23,618 bases of DNA from Candidatus Poseidoniaceae archaeon (GCA_022425185.1 JAKMFY010000020.1:1-23618), one strand, 5' to 3'; counted from the stretch's first letter, positions 15,722 to 23,230 are shown. Notes: generated by a model not told the origin, from the letters alone. Program-made: numbers and translations.

Positions 15722-16701
15722 ACAGTCAATTCAGTTGATTCGCTTTTTTGGCTCAAGGCAAACATTGTACCGCCACCAATTGCAACTGCCAAACCGAGTA
15801 AAATTAAGATGAGAATTCCGCTTGAAACTCCTCCATCTTCGTCTCCAGCGACGCCTTGACCACTCAGTTCCCCATTTGGATCTGCGACACCAATCATCTC
15901 AATTTTGTTGATTCGAACCTCATAAACTGGACGTCCGGCTGATGAAAATGGATTATCAAGATCGGTTCCAGTTGCATCGTCTGATGTAGGCACTTCTGCA
16001 ATTGCTCTAACATGGCTCATCCCTTGGCGAACAATACCAAAGGTCGCATATCCGCCATCGTCTCTGTTCTCAGGATCGAGCCCGTGAGCTTCTGTTTCAG
16101 CAATATACCATTGTGAATCTGCAGAATCTTCTTCTGCACCTCGAGCCATTCCAATGGCTCCATCAACGTGACTTAGATTCTCATCATGCTCGAGTGGAAT
16201 GGTCTCACCTGTCCCTCCCGAGCCACAATTCAGATTTGTGGCAGGGTAAGCGAGGACTGTTGTACATTCTGGGTCTCCTGATTGAGTGACGAAATCATTG
16301 ATGACTCGATGGAAGAAAATACCATCATACAATCCATCTTCGACATGTTCAACCATGTTTTCAACCGTGATTGGAGCCCATTGAGGAAACAATTCAATGA
16401 TGATAACACCATTGACTTCGTCCTCAAAATGCCCTGGTGTGTATGTGACGTCAATGGAAAAAACTGGGTCGTTGTAGTAGGAATATTGCATTGGCGTGTC
16501 TTCAACGATTGGGCCATCTTCCCATGTTGATGGATCGATTCCATTGCTTCTCCAATCAGGCTCTTCTTGAGCAGATGTAAGGCTTGGCATCATCAGAAAG
16601 ATTGCAATAAGAACAAACGAAATCCTGTAGAGTCCGCCTCGTCGCATATCATAGCCATTGTGTGCTAATTCATCAAACATGCGTTCATTGTCGTTGGTCA
16701 T
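15673..16701 (-). CDS. Exported membrane-anchored cyclophilin (peptidyl-prolyl cis-trans isomerase)
   Basis: 342 residues. A hydrophobic signal segment (YRISFVLIAIFLMMPSLTSA, residues 25-44) ends in SAQ, a likely cleavage site. The cyclophilin domain covers about 80-270. It shows IIELFPQWAPITVENMVEHV (101-120), the active-site FFHRVINDFVTQSGDP (129-144, with His131-Arg132), GAIGMARGAEEDSADSQWYI (181-200) and FGIVRQGM (221-228). The usual QFFI strand reads QWYI. A Gly-rich linker leads to a C-terminal helix (about 294-316) and an acidic tail of about 25 residues, so the catalytic domain faces outward. It would speed proline isomerisation while exported proteins fold. ATG 16701 overlaps colD by 17 bases. 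Met19 (ATG 16647) gives a classical signal peptide and may be the true start. It is the last gene of the colC-like/colD operon. Confidence 0.9.
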   Translation of the reverse strand: MTNDNERMFDELAHNGYDMRRGGLYRISFVLIAIFLMMPSLTSAQEEPDWRSNGIDPSTWEDGPIVEDTPMQYSYYNDPVFSIDVTYTPGHFEDEVNGVIIIELFPQWAPITVENMVEHVEDGLYDGIFFHRVINDFVTQSGDPECTTVLAYPATNLNCGSGGTGETIPLEHDENLSHVDGAIGMARGAEEDSADSQWYIAETEAHGLDPENRDDGGYATFGIVRQGMSHVRAIAEVPTSDDATGTDLDNPFSSAGRPVYEVRINKIEMIGVADPNGELSGQGVAGDEDGGVSSGILILILLGLAVAIGGGTMFALSQKSESTELTVYDAELLDENETSSTT

Positions 16702-17860
16702 CGAGGCACGATTTCAACAGGTCAGCAAATTCTGCAAGTTGTTGCGATATGTCATAGTGGTGGTTACCGACAAAGAAACCTTGTTCATGGATTTTATTTG
16801 CAGCATCAAGCGGGCCATGAATACTGTGATCAAGGTGTTCAATAACGGGATTGAGGGTGAAATTACCTGCAACGATTGGTCTGGTTTCAATACCAGCTTC
16901 TCGAAGAACATCGAGAACAGGAGCACGTTCACACCAATCAGGTAACACAATTGAAAAGCCAAACCACGACGATTCGCCAATCTCTTTTTGAATCATGATT
17001 TCTGGCACCTCTTTCAACAAATTCTGGAACGTTACTGCATTCTTTCTTCTTCCTGAAATGATGCCATTCACTTTACGAAGTTGTGCTTGTCCAATGGCAC
17101 CTGACATTTCAAGCGGGCGTAGATTGTATCCTGGAAGGACGAAGCGGAATGATTCCATAAATGGGTCATTTGATTTCTCAACAACGTGATTTTCTTGAGG
17201 AAGATTCCTGGTCCAGCCGTGAGCGCGAAGTGAAAGCATAACGTGGTACAACTCTTCATCATCAGTGACCGTAACACCACCTTCCATTGTTGAGATATGG
17301 TGACTAAAGAAGCAACTGAAGGTGCCAGCAAGACCGAATGTCCCCGCTTGCTTACCATCGATTGTCGCCCCTAGAGATTCACAGTTATCTTCGATGACAT
17401 ACAAATTGTTCTTTTCTGCGATTTCTAATAATCGATGATAATCAACAGAGTTTCCAAGAAGATTAACTGCGAAAATGAGTTTTGTTTTCTCAGTAATTGC
17501 TGCCTCGATTGCATCAAGATCAATATTCAATGTTTCTTCATTAATATCGACAAAGCGCATTGTGAGCCCATATTGATGCACTGGAAAATATGTGGTTGAC
17601 CAAGAGACAGCTGGTACGAGAACCTCATCCCCTGGCTTCAAGTCAATTCCTTTAGCGTAAATCATTCCTGCAACTGCAAGAAGATTTGCGGAAGAACCTG
17701 AATTGGACATAAGTGCGTATTTTGCTCCGAAGAATGAAGCAAATTCTTTCTCGAATTTTTCGACTTCTGGTCCCATACTGAAACGATCGCTTTCGATTAC
17801 TCGTTGAATCGCATCGTATTCTTCATGGTCCCAAGTACTGGTTGCTAGTGGTAAACTCAT
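16685..17860 (-). CDS. colD: GDP-4-keto-6-deoxy-mannose 3-dehydratase (ColD-type, DegT/DnrJ/EryC1/StrS family)
   Basis: 391 residues of the PLP-dependent DegT/DnrJ fold type I, close to the length of bacterial ColD. The cofactor site is SNSGSSANLLA (52-62) and VIEDNCESLGA (155-165, with the PLP-pyridine Asp158). The lysine that binds PLP in aminotransferases is replaced: FSHHISTMEGG (185-195) has His at 187. A His here defines the sugar 3-dehydratases ColD and E1/RfbH. There is no [2Fe-2S] cysteine set as in E1, and RAHGWTRNLP (212-221) with LPGYNLRPLEMSGAIG (242-257) reads as ColD. ColD removes the 3-hydroxyl of GDP-4-keto-6-deoxy-D-mannose, using glutamate and PMP. The start codon overlaps the upstream reductase stop (ATGA) and has GGAGGT 6 bases before it. 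Gmd, which makes the substrate, is not in the window. Confidence 0.87.
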   Translation of the reverse strand: MSLPLATSTWDHEEYDAIQRVIESDRFSMGPEVEKFEKEFASFFGAKYALMSNSGSSANLLAVAGMIYAKGIDLKPGDEVLVPAVSWSTTYFPVHQYGLTMRFVDINEETLNIDLDAIEAAITEKTKLIFAVNLLGNSVDYHRLLEIAEKNNLYVIEDNCESLGATIDGKQAGTFGLAGTFSCFFSHHISTMEGGVTVTDDEELYHVMLSLRAHGWTRNLPQENHVVEKSNDPFMESFRFVLPGYNLRPLEMSGAIGQAQLRKVNGIISGRRKNAVTFQNLLKEVPEIMIQKEIGESSWFGFSIVLPDWCERAPVLDVLREAGIETRPIVAGNFTLNPVIEHLDHSIHGPLDAANKIHEQGFFVGNHHYDISQQLAEFADLLKSCLDDQRQ

Positions 17861-18777
17861 TGTAATACCTCCCTGAGATGGTCATACGTGAACATCAATG
17901 CTTCTTCAAATTGCGTTTTTGGTGACCAGCCGAATTCTTTCTGCTTTGAAAGTTCCAAACAGCGTCGTTTTCGGCCTACTGGACGGTTTAAATCATGCTG
18001 GAGTTCACCGCCATAGCCAATTACTTTGGCCATGTACTGATGCATCTCATTGACGCTTACTTCAACTCCGGAACCAACATTCATGACCTCTGGTAATTCA
18101 GAAAATCTCGACAATGCTGTATTCAAAAAATCAGCCAAATCTGGTGCGTAGAGAAATTCTCTCTTAGCAGTGCCATCTCCCCAGATGACAATCGGCTTGT
18201 TTCCATTTTCTTTTGCTTGATGCATTCGATGAAGAATGGCAGGCAACATATGACCGGTTTCCAGAGAGAAGTTGTCATAGGGCCCGAATAAATTGCATGG
18301 ATGAACGGTTTTGAACGAGACTCCATGTTGTTCATTTGCCATAGCGCATGCCCTATAAACCACGTATTTGGATAGAGCATAGCCTTCGATTGGCCCCTCA
18401 AAAGCGCCATCTCCTAGAGAATCTTCTCTCAACGGTTGAGGGGCATCGTTTGGATATACGGTCGCACTTCCAACATTGATCATGTTGCTGATTCCATGTT
18501 CAACACACCCTCGAATAAGATTGAGCCCCATCATCACGTTGCTATCAAAAGAATGGTGTTTCGTCGTTGTATTGGAAGCAATTCCAGAAACATAAGCGGC
18601 GCAATGAATAACTGCATCAATCTTGATCGATTTCAAAAAATTCATCGTCGTATTCGAATCGGTTAAGTCCAATTCTTCACGGTTTGGAGAATGAACGGTA
18701 TGGCCTGATTTCTCAAGCAGTGGAACGAGGTGACGCCCCAACATCCCAGAGCCGCCTGTCACGAGAACATTGGCCAT
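17857..18777 (-). CDS. GDP-fucose-synthase-like SDR epimerase/reductase, probable GDP-3,6-dideoxyhexose synthase (ColC-like)
   Basis: 306 residues, an extended short-chain dehydrogenase of the GDP-L-fucose synthase (GMER/Fcl) and ColC group. The NADP site is VTGGSGMLGRHL (6-17). The catalytic triad is Ser104 (GSATVYP), Tyr133 and Lys137 (YALSK). HPCNLFGPYDNFSLETGHMLP (159-179) and VIWGDGTAKREFLYAPDLADF (197-217) are close to GMER, with His176 at the place of the catalytic His. The catalytic Cys of GMER (Cys109 in E. coli, in GSSCIYP) aligns with Thr106 here, so C-5/C-3 epimerisation may be lost or changed. Coupling to colD suggests it reduces the C-4 keto group of the ColD product to a GDP-3,6-dideoxyhexose. 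Plain GDP-fucose synthase or GDP-rhamnose reductase are alternatives. It is probably the first gene of its operon, with a TATA-like box about 26 bases upstream. Confidence 0.85.
   Translation of the reverse strand: MANVLVTGGSGMLGRHLVPLLEKSGHTVHSPNREELDLTDSNTTMNFLKSIKIDAVIHCAAYVSGIASNTTTKHHSFDSNVMMGLNLIRGCVEHGISNMINVGSATVYPNDAPQPLREDSLGDGAFEGPIEGYALSKYVVYRACAMANEQHGVSFKTVHPCNLFGPYDNFSLETGHMLPAILHRMHQAKENGNKPIVIWGDGTAKREFLYAPDLADFLNTALSRFSELPEVMNVGSGVEVSVNEMHQYMAKVIGYGGELQHDLNRPVGRKRRCLELSKQKEFGWSPKTQFEEALMFTYDHLREVLQ
17867..17872 (-). promoter_or_regulatory. Strong Shine-Dalgarno site of colD
   Basis: On the minus strand GGAGGT (within AGGGAGGT) lies inside the last codons of the upstream reductase, 6 bases before the colD ATG at 17860. 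Together with the ATGA overlap it fixes the colD start and indicates coupled translation. Confidence 0.75.
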
Positions 18778-18798
18778 GCGTCGTGCTACTACCTCGAC

Positions 18799-18808
18799 CT
18801 TAAATAGG
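18799..18808 (-). promoter_or_regulatory. Archaeal TATA-like box upstream of the dideoxysugar operon
   Basis: On the minus strand CCTATTTAAG is centred about 26 bases before the ATG at 18777. This is the spacing expected from a TATA box to a transcription start at or next to the start codon, so the first gene may be leaderless. A GAGGT 13 bases from the ATG is rather far to act as an SD site. The 88-base gap 18778-18865 must also hold the promoter of the divergent glycosyltransferase operon, for which I see no clear box. Confidence 0.5.
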
Positions 18809-18850
18809 AATGTCCATAGGGAAAATCAGTCACTTTGGTGAGGAAGATAA

Positions 18851-18855
18851 GAGGG
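18851..18855 (+). promoter_or_regulatory. Shine-Dalgarno site deciding a TTG start
   Basis: GAGGG lies 10 bases before TTG 18866. A TGA in the same frame at 18857-18859 rules out any earlier start, so TTG is the first possible initiation codon ahead of the conserved N-terminal strand. Confidence 0.5.
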
Positions 18856-18865
18856 TTGATGTATT

Positions 18866-19621
18866 TTGAAAATCCTCATCTGTACAATCTCTCGCAACAA
18901 TGCAAAGCGATTAAAGAAATGGAATCGACAACTGAACTCTTTACTCGACAACCTCTTACAGAACAATTCTGTGGAACTTTCAATTTACGAAAATGATTCT
19001 ACAGATGGGACTGGGCAAATCCTCACTCAATATGCTTCTGAATTGTCCAAAAGATGCACAACGACATTTACTTCAACCAAACTCGGAACTGAACATTTGA
19101 TCGGAAAGGAAGGAGCGAGAGTCAAAAATATTGCTGCTGCACGGAACAATTGCCTTGAGCAGGCCTCGGATCTAGGCATGTTTGAGAAGATCATTTTTGT
19201 CGAAACAGATGTCATTTACAACCCATCTGATGTTTTGACAATGTTGCATCACCCAGGAGACATCGTATCAGGATTTACAACCAATGCCATGGGAGAATTC
19301 TACGACGCTTGGGCAACCAGGAAAACATCGGAAGAAACATGGTGGAATCACGGTATTCCTGAGGTAGAAACCCCTGTATGGTCGACGTTCAACGGAGTTT
19401 GCGTCTACAATTCTAAACCCTTCTCTGAAGGCGCTAGGTTTGCTGGAATAAATCCAAGAACGAATGAAATTGATTGCGATACTACTGTCATTTGTGAGGT
19501 GTTTCGGATTATGAAAGCCAGTGAAATCATTATGCTTCCGATCAAAGTCCGACATCCACCAAATACATTCAAGGAACGTCTTTATTTTCTCAAACAACGC
19601 TTCCTTAGAAGAGGTGCATAA
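18866..19621 (+). CDS. GT-A glycosyltransferase resembling CAP59-type mannosyltransferases
   Basis: 251 residues starting with TTG. The N-terminal strand KILICTISRNNAKRLKKW is followed by VELSIYENDSTDGTGQIL (36-53). ARVKNIAAARNNCLEQA (84-100) and KIIFVETDVIYNPSDVLTML (108-127) come next, with ETD at 112-114 as the likely metal site. The order SIYENxSxDxT, RNxxL, DVxxxxxD is that of the eukaryotic CAP59/CMT1 alpha-1,3-mannosyltransferase family, here in an archaeal setting. This assignment is by motif memory only. There is no signal peptide and no obvious membrane helix; the basic end KERLYFLKQRFLRRG could touch the membrane. It is the first gene of a three-gene operon divergent from the dideoxysugar genes, which suggests a role in adding a nucleotide-activated sugar to a surface glycan. 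Sugar and linkage are unknown. Confidence 0.75.
   Translation: MKILICTISRNNAKRLKKWNRQLNSLLDNLLQNNSVELSIYENDSTDGTGQILTQYASELSKRCTTTFTSTKLGTEHLIGKEGARVKNIAAARNNCLEQASDLGMFEKIIFVETDVIYNPSDVLTMLHHPGDIVSGFTTNAMGEFYDAWATRKTSEETWWNHGIPEVETPVWSTFNGVCVYNSKPFSEGARFAGINPRTNEIDCDTTVICEVFRIMKASEIIMLPIKVRHPPNTFKERLYFLKQRFLRRGA
19611..19616 (+). promoter_or_regulatory. Shine-Dalgarno site fixing the start of the second glycosyltransferase
   Basis: GAGGTG lies 6 bases before ATG 19623, within the last codons of the previous gene. It supports 19623 over the longer in-frame start at 19521, which would add 34 residues overlapping the upstream gene. Confidence 0.7.
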
Positions 19622-19622
19622 A

Positions 19623-20516
19623 ATGAAAACCGCCCTCTTTACTGTTAGCTTTAATCGACCGGATTTAATGCAACAACTCCTCGATGGACTCAATGAAAAT
19701 ATAGACGACTTAGATGGACTTGATGTCTATCATTACATCGATGGCGGTCCTAAATCAGACCAACCTGCTATTCAAAAAATAATCGAGGATTCTGAAGTAC
19801 CATTCACTTCAATTGTTCTTCGAGAAGAGAATTACGGCGTAGGAAGGAACCTCATCGGAGCAAGACGTGATCTGTTTGATGCTCATGGATATGATCGTGT
19901 TATTTTGATTGAAGACGACCTTATTCCCGGACCGAACTTTATCAAAACAACACTCTCACTCGCAAATTGGGCGAAATCATTCAATGATGTTGGTATGGTT
20001 CAGGTATGGAATCTTCCACATCGAGAAATCACTGAAACTGACCTCGATATCGTTGAACCAACGCACGAGCATTTCTACTCGTATTGTATTGATGTCGAAG
20101 TTTGGAATGAAATTAAAGACACGATTTACGCATATGAAAGCCAGTACTTGCTAGGTGTATCCTATGCAAACAAGGACTGGAAAGCGATCCGGAAGAAATT
20201 CATGAAACCACGTTATAGTAAGAATCGAACGATGAGAGAATCACCTACACTTCTCTCATCAGATTATGAACATCCAGCTCCGTTTGGAAAGCGACTCAAG
20301 CGAACAGTTCCTACTGGACAAGATGCAATAACAGCACTCGCATTGTGGGAGAAAGGGTTTGTTCGTATCGCAACGCTTGCTCCAAGGGCAGTCATGAAGG
20401 GGATTGATGGCGTCCACAGCACTGCTGAAGTCTTTGACAAACTTGGACTCAACAAGCAAGCACAGTATGTTTGGCAACAAGAAGTTCCGCTTACATTTAG
20501 ACTTTTGAATGAATGA
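19623..20516 (+). CDS. GT-A glycosyltransferase with GnT-I-like EDD motif
   Basis: 297 residues from ATG 19623. The N-terminus TALFTVSFNRPDLMQQLLDGL (3-23) and LREENYGVGRNLIGARRDLF (66-85) precede RVILIEDDLIPGPNFI (92-107). E97-D98-D99 is the metal-binding motif in the same context as GT13 N-acetylglucosaminyltransferase I (EDDLxxxPxFF). TVPTGQDAITALALWEKG (228-245) may carry the catalytic acid side (Asp233). GIDGVHST follows near the C-terminus. No membrane segment is seen, so it should act in the cytoplasm on a lipid-linked or nucleotide-activated intermediate. It differs from its GT neighbour, so the pair is not a recent duplication. Donor and acceptor are unknown. Its stop overlaps the next start (ATGA). 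Confidence 0.75.
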   Translation: MKTALFTVSFNRPDLMQQLLDGLNENIDDLDGLDVYHYIDGGPKSDQPAIQKIIEDSEVPFTSIVLREENYGVGRNLIGARRDLFDAHGYDRVILIEDDLIPGPNFIKTTLSLANWAKSFNDVGMVQVWNLPHREITETDLDIVEPTHEHFYSYCIDVEVWNEIKDTIYAYESQYLLGVSYANKDWKAIRKKFMKPRYSKNRTMRESPTLLSSDYEHPAPFGKRLKRTVPTGQDAITALALWEKGFVRIATLAPRAVMKGIDGVHSTAEVFDKLGLNKQAQYVWQQEVPLTFRLLNE

Positions 20517-22501
20517 GTTCATGGCCTACTGTTAAGTCAAAGCATCGCCATCCTCTTCAAGGTCGACACATTGCGTATTACATGGCAGAGGAGGTACTGG
20601 GTGCAGAAGCCCTCGATATCCCTCCTACACCTGAGATTCCATCTCAGATAACTATTGAAGCCAAAACCGATTCTGCTCGTAGTCGAATCCAACTGAACAT
20701 CACGTTAGGAGCAACAATTGCATTTTGTATAACATTCCTCCTTTTTGCAATGACATTTGGTGAAATGCTCACATCAGAATCTGAGACTCAGTCTTCATAT
20801 GAATGGTGGGAAACACCCCTCGATGAACGTCACATGATGGATCTTCCTATGGATACAATGAGAGCACAGTTGCCCGAAAATGGAACCTACGAGATACTAC
20901 CCTATACGGAACATTTTGTAACGGTCGAATTACCAGCATCTGAACAAGATGTTGGGTTTCCTGATGAAGCGAAAATGCATGTAGCTATTTGGCTTCCAGA
21001 TGTTCCTGAAGGTACCAAGGTCCCTGTTATCATGACAATTCATCCGTACTATGACTTCGGGGGCGAAGGAATGCCGGGCGTTGGTGCTGATTCAAATCCA
21101 AACACAATCCCTGACGGTGGTGTAGGCAAGTGGGTCTATGACACGTTTGTACCTCACGGGTATGCTCTGGCTCAAGCAAGTACCTTTGGAACAGGGCAAT
21201 CCACACACTGTCAAGATGTGAAAGGACTTGGAGAACAAACAGGAATTCAGGCGGTTGTTGACTGGCTTGGAGTCCAGAACTGGTCGAATGGAAATGTCGG
21301 CTTGATGGGTAAATCCTATGCAGGTACAACCAACTGGGAAGCAGCTCAACAGCCATCTGAACATCTGAAGACCATCGTTCCAATTTCAGGTTCGATCGGT
21401 GTACAGGAAATGTTCTACCGAAATGGTTCCTCTGAAGCTCGAGCAATGGGGTATGATGCTGCATACCAAGCAGCAACGACTGATTTGACAACTGATGACC
21501 TGCGAGTCTGTTCCGATGACTTAGCAGGCCCCCTTAATCCATGGACGACCTATGCATGGGCTGAATTCGGTGGTGGAGATTGGAGCGATTATTGGGATGA
21601 GCGACGCCATTTACCAGATGTTCTCGAAAACTATCGAGGCAGCGTCTACTTAGTTTGGGGATTACAAGACTGGAACGTCGATCCTTATCATGCGTTCCCA
21701 ACCTATCAGTTGATGCGGGATGCTGGAATCAATGCTAGAGCTATTGCAGGCCAATGGGCACACAATTATCCTGATCAACCGGATCGACACAGTGAACTTG
21801 GAACAGGATACGGTGGAGAAGCCTATCCAAATATGAGTCGAATGGATTGGGCTGTTGAATTGTTTGGATGGTTCCAATATTATCTGAAAGACATCGGTGA
21901 CGAACCTGAGCCGATGGTGCAGATTCAAACAAACGATGGCCAATGGCACGTTGAGGAAACATGGCCTCCGGAAGACATGGTTTGGCAAATGGAAGAAATC
22001 GGAAGTGATTGGTCAGGCGATGGAGTGGTCAATGGACTGGGTGGTTCGGTTACTCTTACAAGCCCACAATACGAGGAAGCATTGCATATCTCTGGACTCC
22101 CCACATTGCATGTTGATGTAACAACACAAGCCTGTAATGGTGGTCAGATTTTTGCTACTATGTTCGATGATACGACAAACCTGCGCCTTGGTCATGCGAC
22201 TATGGATATTCGCTATCGTGATGGTGGATTTGAAGCAAATCCTGCAGCACCGTTTTCCGGATATACGATGTTAATGGAATTTAATCCAATGGATGTTATC
22301 GTCCCAGCTGGACATTCAATACGAATTGAACTTACAGAAACTGGAGAAGATTATCTTCCTGGTCCTTGTGCAACAAATCCACTTGGTGGATTATCTATTG
22401 ATGGAGGAATGATTGGCCTTCCATTGATCGATCGTCCTGTCAACGATGATGCTTGGTTCCTTGCTCCTGCTTGGTGGGAACAACAACCGATACCTGCTTG
22501 A
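20513..22501 (+). CDS. Membrane-tethered S15-family peptidase/CocE-NonD hydrolase (Xaa-Pro dipeptidyl-peptidase type)
   Basis: 662 residues. A cytoplasmic N-terminus of about 60 residues precedes one hydrophobic helix (LGATIAFCITFLLFAMTFGEM, 65-85), so the enzyme is probably a type II membrane protein facing outward. The alpha/beta hydrolase core (about 130-460) has the nucleophile elbow NVGLMGKSYAGTTNW (261-275, Ser268). The acid is in VWGLQDWNVD (381-390, Asp386 or Asp390) and the base is in GQWAHNYPD (413-421, His417). A beta-jelly-roll X-Pro-dipeptidyl-peptidase C-terminal domain covers about 470-660. S15 enzymes cleave X-Pro dipeptides; relatives hydrolyse esters, so substrate is open. 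It fits a protein- and peptide-scavenging heterotroph. ATGA overlap with the preceding glycosyltransferase and no own SD site suggest translational coupling. The stop abuts the facing gene at 22502. Confidence 0.88.
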   Translation: MSSWPTVKSKHRHPLQGRHIAYYMAEEVLGAEALDIPPTPEIPSQITIEAKTDSARSRIQLNITLGATIAFCITFLLFAMTFGEMLTSESETQSSYEWWETPLDERHMMDLPMDTMRAQLPENGTYEILPYTEHFVTVELPASEQDVGFPDEAKMHVAIWLPDVPEGTKVPVIMTIHPYYDFGGEGMPGVGADSNPNTIPDGGVGKWVYDTFVPHGYALAQASTFGTGQSTHCQDVKGLGEQTGIQAVVDWLGVQNWSNGNVGLMGKSYAGTTNWEAAQQPSEHLKTIVPISGSIGVQEMFYRNGSSEARAMGYDAAYQAATTDLTTDDLRVCSDDLAGPLNPWTTYAWAEFGGGDWSDYWDERRHLPDVLENYRGSVYLVWGLQDWNVDPYHAFPTYQLMRDAGINARAIAGQWAHNYPDQPDRHSELGTGYGGEAYPNMSRMDWAVELFGWFQYYLKDIGDEPEPMVQIQTNDGQWHVEETWPPEDMVWQMEEIGSDWSGDGVVNGLGGSVTLTSPQYEEALHISGLPTLHVDVTTQACNGGQIFATMFDDTTNLRLGHATMDIRYRDGGFEANPAAPFSGYTMLMEFNPMDVIVPAGHSIRIELTETGEDYLPGPCATNPLGGLSIDGGMIGLPLIDRPVNDDAWFLAPAWWEQQPIPA

Positions 22502-23230
22502 TCAATCTTCGTCGTCTTCTTCGTAAGGTTGCCACTCTTCTTGGCCTTCTTCGCGGTACCACCAGTAGCCATCATCATCCTCAAACCACTCAGTTCCGTT
22601 TTCGTCGATGGAGTAATTTTCATCATCTTCATCTTCATATTCTTCTTCTTGAACAGCAGTTGGATCAGCGAGTCCAGATTCACTCGAAATCATAGCCTTG
22701 ACGTTTTGTAATTCATCTTCGTCATCAGTAAAGACACGGTTTTCAGTTCGGATTTGCGCTTGGTGATCGCCTGCTTCAATCGCTTCATCTGAATCTGCAT
22801 AGAAATCATCTGTCATTCGAGCTTTGAAATCTTCAAATTCATCTCTACCAAAACTGCCAGTGAATTCTTTGCCAGAAGCAGACATCAAATCATCAAGATT
22901 CTTCCTTTTTCCAAGATTAAGATCAGGCGAATCTGGAGCATCTCCTGCGTAGAATGAATCTTCTTCAGCGAATTTTGGGAAAGAACGCCCTTTGGGGTCG
23001 GATTCTTCAATCGCCTCGATGACTAAGTCATGTTCATCCTCGTCAATTTCTTCGTCTTCGTAAGCAGTTCCAACGACATCAACAAGTTTGCCAAGGGCTC
23101 GGCCGAGCTTCTTATCATCGCTGGCATGCTCGGAAGTGAGTTTCTCAACTTGCTTGAGAAGACGCTCATAGGGTGTGCCAGTAAGAGCGCCGAGAAATCT
23201 TCCGAATCCCCCTCGTTTCTTCTTGGCCAT
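22502..23230 (-). CDS. Very acidic soluble protein with aromatic C-terminal motif, function unknown
   Basis: 242 residues, not recognised. The N-terminus is basic (MAKKKRGGFGRFLGAL), followed by a helical segment (about 20-60). Then comes EEIDEDEHDLVIEAIEES (60-77), which reads like a short SHOCT-type helix pair. The middle is low-complexity and rich in Asp and Glu. The end has NGTEWFEDDDGYWWYREEGQ (211-230) and EEWQPYEEDD, a Trp/Tyr-rich element reminiscent of WW or GYF-like short beta modules. There is no signal peptide or membrane helix. The basic head and acidic tail could allow self-association or contact with nucleic acid or ribosomes; this is only inference. No SD site precedes the ATG at 23230, so it may be leaderless. 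Base use follows its Asp/Glu content and is not a sign of transfer. Confidence 0.75.
   Translation of the reverse strand: MAKKKRGGFGRFLGALTGTPYERLLKQVEKLTSEHASDDKKLGRALGKLVDVVGTAYEDEEIDEDEHDLVIEAIEESDPKGRSFPKFAEEDSFYAGDAPDSPDLNLGKRKNLDDLMSASGKEFTGSFGRDEFEDFKARMTDDFYADSDEAIEAGDHQAQIRTENRVFTDDEDELQNVKAMISSESGLADPTAVQEEEYEDEDDENYSIDENGTEWFEDDDGYWWYREEGQEEWQPYEEDDED

Noticed and set aside
16685..17860. Annotation as an ordinary sugar aminotransferase
   Set aside because: The PLP-binding Lys is replaced by His in FSHHISTMEGG, and neighbouring motifs fit ColD better.
16685..17860. E1/RfbH (CDP-6-deoxy-glucoseen dehydrase)
   Set aside because: The chain is shorter than RfbH, lacks the cysteine set for a [2Fe-2S] cluster, and no ferredoxin-type reductase partner is nearby.
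19521..19622. Longer N-terminus for the second glycosyltransferase
   Set aside because: It overlaps the upstream gene by 101 bases, and a good SD site sits 6 bases before ATG 19623 where the conserved first strand begins.
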